Below are positions 57,733 to 61,034 of a DNA stretch of 61,034 nt, in pieces. How positions within the stretch are numbered: position 1 is the stretch's first letter; each line of letters begins with the position of its first letter. The notes beneath the pieces are model-generated. The model saw nothing but the letters and a program-made list of their open reading frames with translations, was not told the origin of the DNA and searched no databases. This stretch comes from an uncultured Acidobacteriota bacterium (lineage in GTDB: Bacteria; Acidobacteriota; CAIWXX01): assembly GCA_903916735.1 (NCBI GenBank), contig CAIWXX010000133.1:1-61034 (forward strand), given 5' to 3'. A program made the position numbers and the translations under genes.

Positions 57733-59183
57733 TCGAACTCGCTTCGCAGCGGAAGCACGCGGAGGGACTCGTCCAGAGAGGTTTCGCCTTTGAAGGCAAA
57801 ATCCAGGCCGTTTTCATCCAGCGTTTTGATGCCGCTCGCACGAAACTCCTTATGGATCTGCTCGGATGTGGCCCGTTCAACGATCAATTTCCTCACAGAC
57901 TCATTGATTTCGAGAATCTCGAAAATCCCCTTTCTTCCAGCATACCCCTTCATATTGCACTTGGGACATCCAACGGGGCCATAGAATACGGCGTTTGCAG
58001 GAAATTTTCGATTAAGCTTGGCTTCCTGGCCGGGAGTTATTTGCTCGACGCGTCGGCAGTGGGGACAGAGTACTCGGACCAGACGCTGAGCCACGATGGC
58101 TGTTATGGCCGAGGCGACAGAATGAGGATCGACTCCCATTTCGATCAAGCGGAGAGGGACCCCGGCGGCGCTTTTTGCGTGCACCGTCGTGATGATGAGG
58201 TGTCCTGTCATGCCCGCTTGAATCGCGATGCGCGCCGTATCAAGGTCCCGAATTTCACCAACCATAATGATATCAGGATCTTGGCGCAACATCGTTCGCA
58301 AGCCTTTACCGAAAGTAAATCCTTGCCCCTCTTCGATCTGTGTTTGATTGATGTTGAGGAGGTCATACTCGATCGGATCCTCAAGAGTGTATATCGACAC
58401 TGTATTCTGGCTCAGCTTCAAGATCGCTCGCAGAGCGCAATATATGGTGGTCGTTTTTCCGGATCCTGTTGGGCCGGTAAGAATCACCATACCCTGAGGG
58501 CGTGAGAGGATGGATGTGAGTGTCGAGAGTTGCGCCGTCGTCAGGCCGATATGCTCCAACCCGAATTCCACTTCAGCCCTGTCTAGCAGTCGCATGACGA
58601 CGCGTTCGCCATGTAGTGTCGGCATGAATGCAATCCTAAGGTCCATCCGTCGATTTCCCACGGCGATATCGAAACGCCCGTCCTGGGGTTTGTCATGAAC
58701 ATATGTGACAAGTACCGATAGCACTTTCAATCGGTTTGTGAGGGCCTCCTTGAGATGGGCGGCGAGGTGAGCGACATCGGTGAGTATCCCGTCGATGCGA
58801 TAACGTACAGTCAGGAAATCACGGTACGGAACAAGGTGGATATCCGATGAATTCACAGCAACGGCTTGATGGATAATGTAATCGACGAGTTGAGGAATAT
58901 CAGGATTGGAGCTCCGATTGTATGTCCCGATCACTGCCTTGATTCTTTCCGGGTCATGCGGTTCAAAAGAACTGCGGTGAGGCGATGTAACCGGCACCGG
59001 GAGGAACGATCTCCGGATTGTCCGGACGAGAAGAACCACAAACCCGAGTCCCGCTGCTCCAATTCCAATGGTCCACATCAGTTGAAGAGGAATTTGTATG
59101 TCAAGCTTGGTGAGCACGAAAACGCACCCAGCCAGCGCCAAAAGGGTCATGAGGATAACAGCCGGCATCGATGAGGTTCTCAT
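57729..59183 (-). CDS. GspE/PilB-like ATPase with two N-terminal membrane helices
   Basis: A 484-residue type II secretion/type IV pilus-family ATPase. The core is complete: VNSSDIHLVPYRDFLTVRYRIDG, Walker A GPTGSGKTTT (237-246), TLEDPIEYDLLNINQTQI, Walker B DPDIIMVGEIRD, the His box TGHLIITTVHAKSA, and a zinc tetracysteine Cys373/376 and Cys406/409. The usual cytoplasmic N-terminal domain is absent; instead two transmembrane helices lie at about 7-25 and 35-54. A membrane-anchored ATPase of this class is unusual. It is the first gene of the operon with the membrane TPR protein and GT4. Confidence 0.9.
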   Translation of the reverse strand: MRTSSMPAVILMTLLALAGCVFVLTKLDIQIPLQLMWTIGIGAAGLGFVVLLVRTIRRSFLPVPVTSPHRSSFEPHDPERIKAVIGTYNRSSNPDIPQLVDYIIHQAVAVNSSDIHLVPYRDFLTVRYRIDGILTDVAHLAAHLKEALTNRLKVLSVLVTYVHDKPQDGRFDIAVGNRRMDLRIAFMPTLHGERVVMRLLDRAEVEFGLEHIGLTTAQLSTLTSILSRPQGMVILTGPTGSGKTTTIYCALRAILKLSQNTVSIYTLEDPIEYDLLNINQTQIEEGQGFTFGKGLRTMLRQDPDIIMVGEIRDLDTARIAIQAGMTGHLIITTVHAKSAAGVPLRLIEMGVDPHSVASAITAIVAQRLVRVLCPHCRRVEQITPGQEAKLNRKFPANAVFYGPVGCPKCNMKGYAGRKGIFEILEINESVRKLIVERATSEQIHKEFRASGIKTLDENGLDFAFKGETSLDESLRVLPLRSEFE

Positions 59184-59291
59184 GCATTTTAATCCTACAA
59201 CAAACCGCCGAAGCCACGCATTGGAAAAGATAATCGTGCCTGCCCATGTTTGTCAGAGATGATGGATCGGATAAGGCGATGAAAGGAGAGA

Positions 59292-60029
59292 TCAGGCAGA
59301 GCGATTAAAACCGTGCCGGATTAAGTTTGTGTTCCTTACAGGCAGGGCTTTCACAATTGTCGAACGGACATTTTCTGTCAGTATCTGACGATCGGTTGAG
59401 GGATCGACCGGGACAACCGGGTGAATTGTGACGCTCACTGGAGCCGCGGATCTCAGCCATGCCGACCCCTTCGGCAAGACGCGATGGCTTCCATCGATCG
59501 TGACAGGCAGAATGGGCAGGTTGTAGGTCAAAGCCAGGCGGAATCCACCGAATTTGAACAGTCCGGGCTGCCCGTCGTAACTTCTGGTGCCTTCAGGAAA
59601 GATCACCAGCGAGACGCCCTTTTTCACTTTCTCAGCAGCCAACATGAGTCCGCGAGCTCTTCCCTGCCGGCTCTTCCGGTCGATCGGTATATGGCCGGAC
59701 AACCACAGATGCCACCCCAAGAAAGGAATCATAAATAGGGGTTTCTTGGCCATAATCCGGAATTGAAGCGGCAGATATGCGAAGAGGATTGGAATGTCCA
59801 GGTGCGATTGGTGGTTCGCCATGACGATATAGGATGAGCCAGTATGAATGTTTTCCATGCCCTGCAGGCGAATCCGGACACCGCAGGTCACGAGGATACA
59901 TCGGGACCAATATCGTGCAATCACATGAGAAAGCCGTCCAGAAGGGCTGATGATCAGTGCGAGGAGGGACAGAGATCCCATGAACATCGTGTTGATGACG
60001 AGGATAGGAATTGCGTATAGCGATCGCAT
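59292..60029 (-). CDS. plsC: 1-acyl-sn-glycerol-3-phosphate acyltransferase
   Basis: A 245-residue membrane-associated acyltransferase that makes phosphatidic acid. The catalytic NHQSHLD motif (His73, Asp78), IPIDRKSRQGRARG and FPEGTRS (Glu146-Arg149 region) are the PlsC motifs in order. Hydrophobic N-terminal residues (about 6-28) anchor it to the inner membrane. It stands between the ATPase operon and the RDD gene with spacers on both sides. Confidence 0.92.
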   Translation of the reverse strand: MRSLYAIPILVINTMFMGSLSLLALIISPSGRLSHVIARYWSRCILVTCGVRIRLQGMENIHTGSSYIVMANHQSHLDIPILFAYLPLQFRIMAKKPLFMIPFLGWHLWLSGHIPIDRKSRQGRARGLMLAAEKVKKGVSLVIFPEGTRSYDGQPGLFKFGGFRLALTYNLPILPVTIDGSHRVLPKGSAWLRSAAPVSVTIHPVVPVDPSTDRQILTENVRSTIVKALPVRNTNLIRHGFNRSA

Positions 60030-60484
60030 AATCAGGAGGACATTTTAGCGTATGTTGGCGCGTTGTGCATGCCGGCGATTTCTAATTTTTCGCGATAACA
60101 CTGCCCACGAAAAACATTCAACGGAAAGAGGCATCAATATAATTGCCATCTCGCGAATTTCCGAAGGCGAGGTGGCTACGACCGATGGGCGAAATTCGGT
60201 GACGATATCTCGGGATTTCACCTTGATGGCGCAGCTTGATCCGGGCGGACTTTCAGACCGGAATCGGCTCCCGGAGCACATCGCCTTTTCGCTAATGCAA
60301 TGGAAATCATTCCGGTCTCCTTCCAAATTTTTTAGACCTCTCGTCGAACCCCTCCAGTACCTCTTCATGTGTAAACCCATGTGAAGCGGCTTTGGAGAAG
60401 AATTCGTCGAGCAGTTTACCGAGTGTCCTTTTGCGCTCAATCGTGGCCGGTTCAATCCCTAAGGCTGATCCGGGATTGTCAGTT
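60030..60484. other. Spacer with one doubtful small frame
   Basis: Between plsC and the RDD gene. A leftward frame at 60307-60588 ends in a helical stretch (KRTLGKLLDEFFSKAASHGF, EEVLEGFDERSKKF) that looks protein-like, but its only start codons lie inside the RDD gene, about 100 bp upstream of the RDD stop, so it is not annotated as a gene. Nothing else is recognisable. Confidence 0.4.
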
Positions 60485-61012
60485 CTAGATATCCTTGAAA
60501 ATAAGTCTGCTGCCGGCTGCGAGTTCCGGCCACGAACGGTGGTCCGGGTCGAAAAGAGCCCATAAGAAGCCAGTCCCAATACCTGCAAGTGAGACGAAAG
60601 AGACGATTGAGAAGAGAATAGCCTTCCATGGTGTCAGCCTGCCGTTTCCACTCAAATGCATCCGCAGTAGAGCCATTCCAGGTGTTTCGCTTAGTGCTGA
60701 GAGGAAAAACATGTCGTACATCATGTGGAGGGCCAGAAAGAGGAGCAAAAATGGCAGCCAGCTTCGGGCAAGAATCGTCGAGATACCGATTGCTAAAACC
60801 CGATCCGCACCCAGGAGAGCCACAATCCATGGAATAGCGACAATCAAAACATCGAAAGCGGCAGCCGCCAGCTTACGGCCGGTAGTTGGCTCTGTCGAAT
60901 CGAAAACATCCTGGGATGCCTGCTCCGAAAAAAGAGGAATTTGATCAACGCTCGGACGATGCTGTCGATCGATGTGAGGTGGCCGGACCCTCGGCGCCTC
61001 GCTGCCGTCCAT
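60485..61012 (-). CDS. RDD-family membrane protein
   Basis: A 175-residue inner-membrane protein. After about 45 polar residues, hydrophobic spans at about 47-70, 77-105 and 130-152 follow the RDD layout: GRKLAAAAFDVLIVAIPW (first helix with the Arg-Asp pair), MYDMFFLSALSETPGMALLRMHL (the typical S-TPGK/G-M-L segment) and TPWKAILFS. RDD proteins include Na+/H+ antiporters, but most are uncharacterised. The start is only 22 bases from the window edge, so upstream context is missing. Confidence 0.82.
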   Translation of the reverse strand: MDGSEAPRVRPPHIDRQHRPSVDQIPLFSEQASQDVFDSTEPTTGRKLAAAAFDVLIVAIPWIVALLGADRVLAIGISTILARSWLPFLLLFLALHMMYDMFFLSALSETPGMALLRMHLSGNGRLTPWKAILFSIVSFVSLAGIGTGFLWALFDPDHRSWPELAAGSRLIFKDI

Positions 61013-61034
61013 CTCGATTGTTTTATCATAAGGG

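Noticed and set aside
57133-57984. Rightward frame of 283 codons across the TPR and ATPase genes
   Set aside because: Antisense to two well-supported genes; Glu/Arg-rich composition reflects the complement of hydrophobic codons.
60045-60455. Leftward 136-codon frame between plsC and RDD genes
   Set aside because: Low-complexity Ser/Arg-rich translation with no motif or ribosome site.

Overview
This looks like a chromosomal segment of a Gram-negative-type bacterium centred on the replication origin. The core is a bipartite oriC around dnaA. A leftward run rpmH-rnpA-yidD-yidC-jag-mnmE-mnmG-rsmG-parA-parB-bactofilin (about 22.2-31.0 kb) and a rightward run dnaA-dnaN-gyrB-gyrA (31.9-39.6 kb) diverge from it. 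The long YidC with a periplasmic domain, the lytic transglycosylase, secretion/pilus-type ATPases and lipid and glycan enzymes imply an outer membrane. DivIVA with YlmE/YlmG-type neighbours, a bactofilin, and a TPR-bearing Ser/Thr kinase behind gyrA fit Acidobacteriota or a similar deep lineage, but that placement is inference; no rRNA or tRNA gene is present to settle it. GC content looks moderate, a little above 50%.

Layout. 0-7.2 kb: a truncated secreted beta-propeller repeat protein, a PcnB-type nucleotidyltransferase, a hybrid histidine kinase, an HD hydrolase coupled to Tag glycosylase, then about 1 kb of decayed sequence. 7.2-14.3 kb: a secreted Cache protein, a PilT-like ATPase with a duplicated N-terminal domain, a QueG-like Fe-S protein, malic enzyme, and a second hybrid kinase. 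14.3-19.3 kb: sugar genes (GT4, DegT aminotransferase, extended SDR) with yggS-yggT-divIVA. 19.4-22.2 kb: a STAS protein and a large HEAT-repeat protein. 22.2-39.6 kb: the origin and chromosome-partition block, with two parS palindromes. 39.6-47.1 kb: a secreted protein and membrane Ser/Thr kinase overlapping gyrA, acyl-CoA synthetase, MutL and a Dus enzyme. 47.1-49.8 kb: a decayed DUF885 gene, a GT2 and a patch of small genes including a PqqD-like protein. 49.8-54.9 kb: an envelope operon (lytic transglycosylase, DUF4388-like membrane protein, gluzincin peptidase). 55.0-61.0 kb: a leftward set of membrane-anchored GspE/PilB-like ATPase, membrane TPR protein and GT4, plus PlsC and an RDD protein.

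How the parts work together. The centre handles replication initiation (DnaA, DnaN, gyrase), segregation (ParABS), membrane insertion (YidC/YidD) and tRNA/rRNA modification (MnmEG, RsmG). The flanks concentrate on the envelope: cell-pole organisation, peptidoglycan turnover, polysaccharide assembly and ATP-driven surface or secretion machinery. No complete new defence or mobile system is visible. The least explained parts are the membrane-anchored secretion ATPase operon, the PilT-like protein with a duplicated N-terminal domain, the PqqD-like small-gene patch, and the transglycosylase/DUF4388/peptidase operon.
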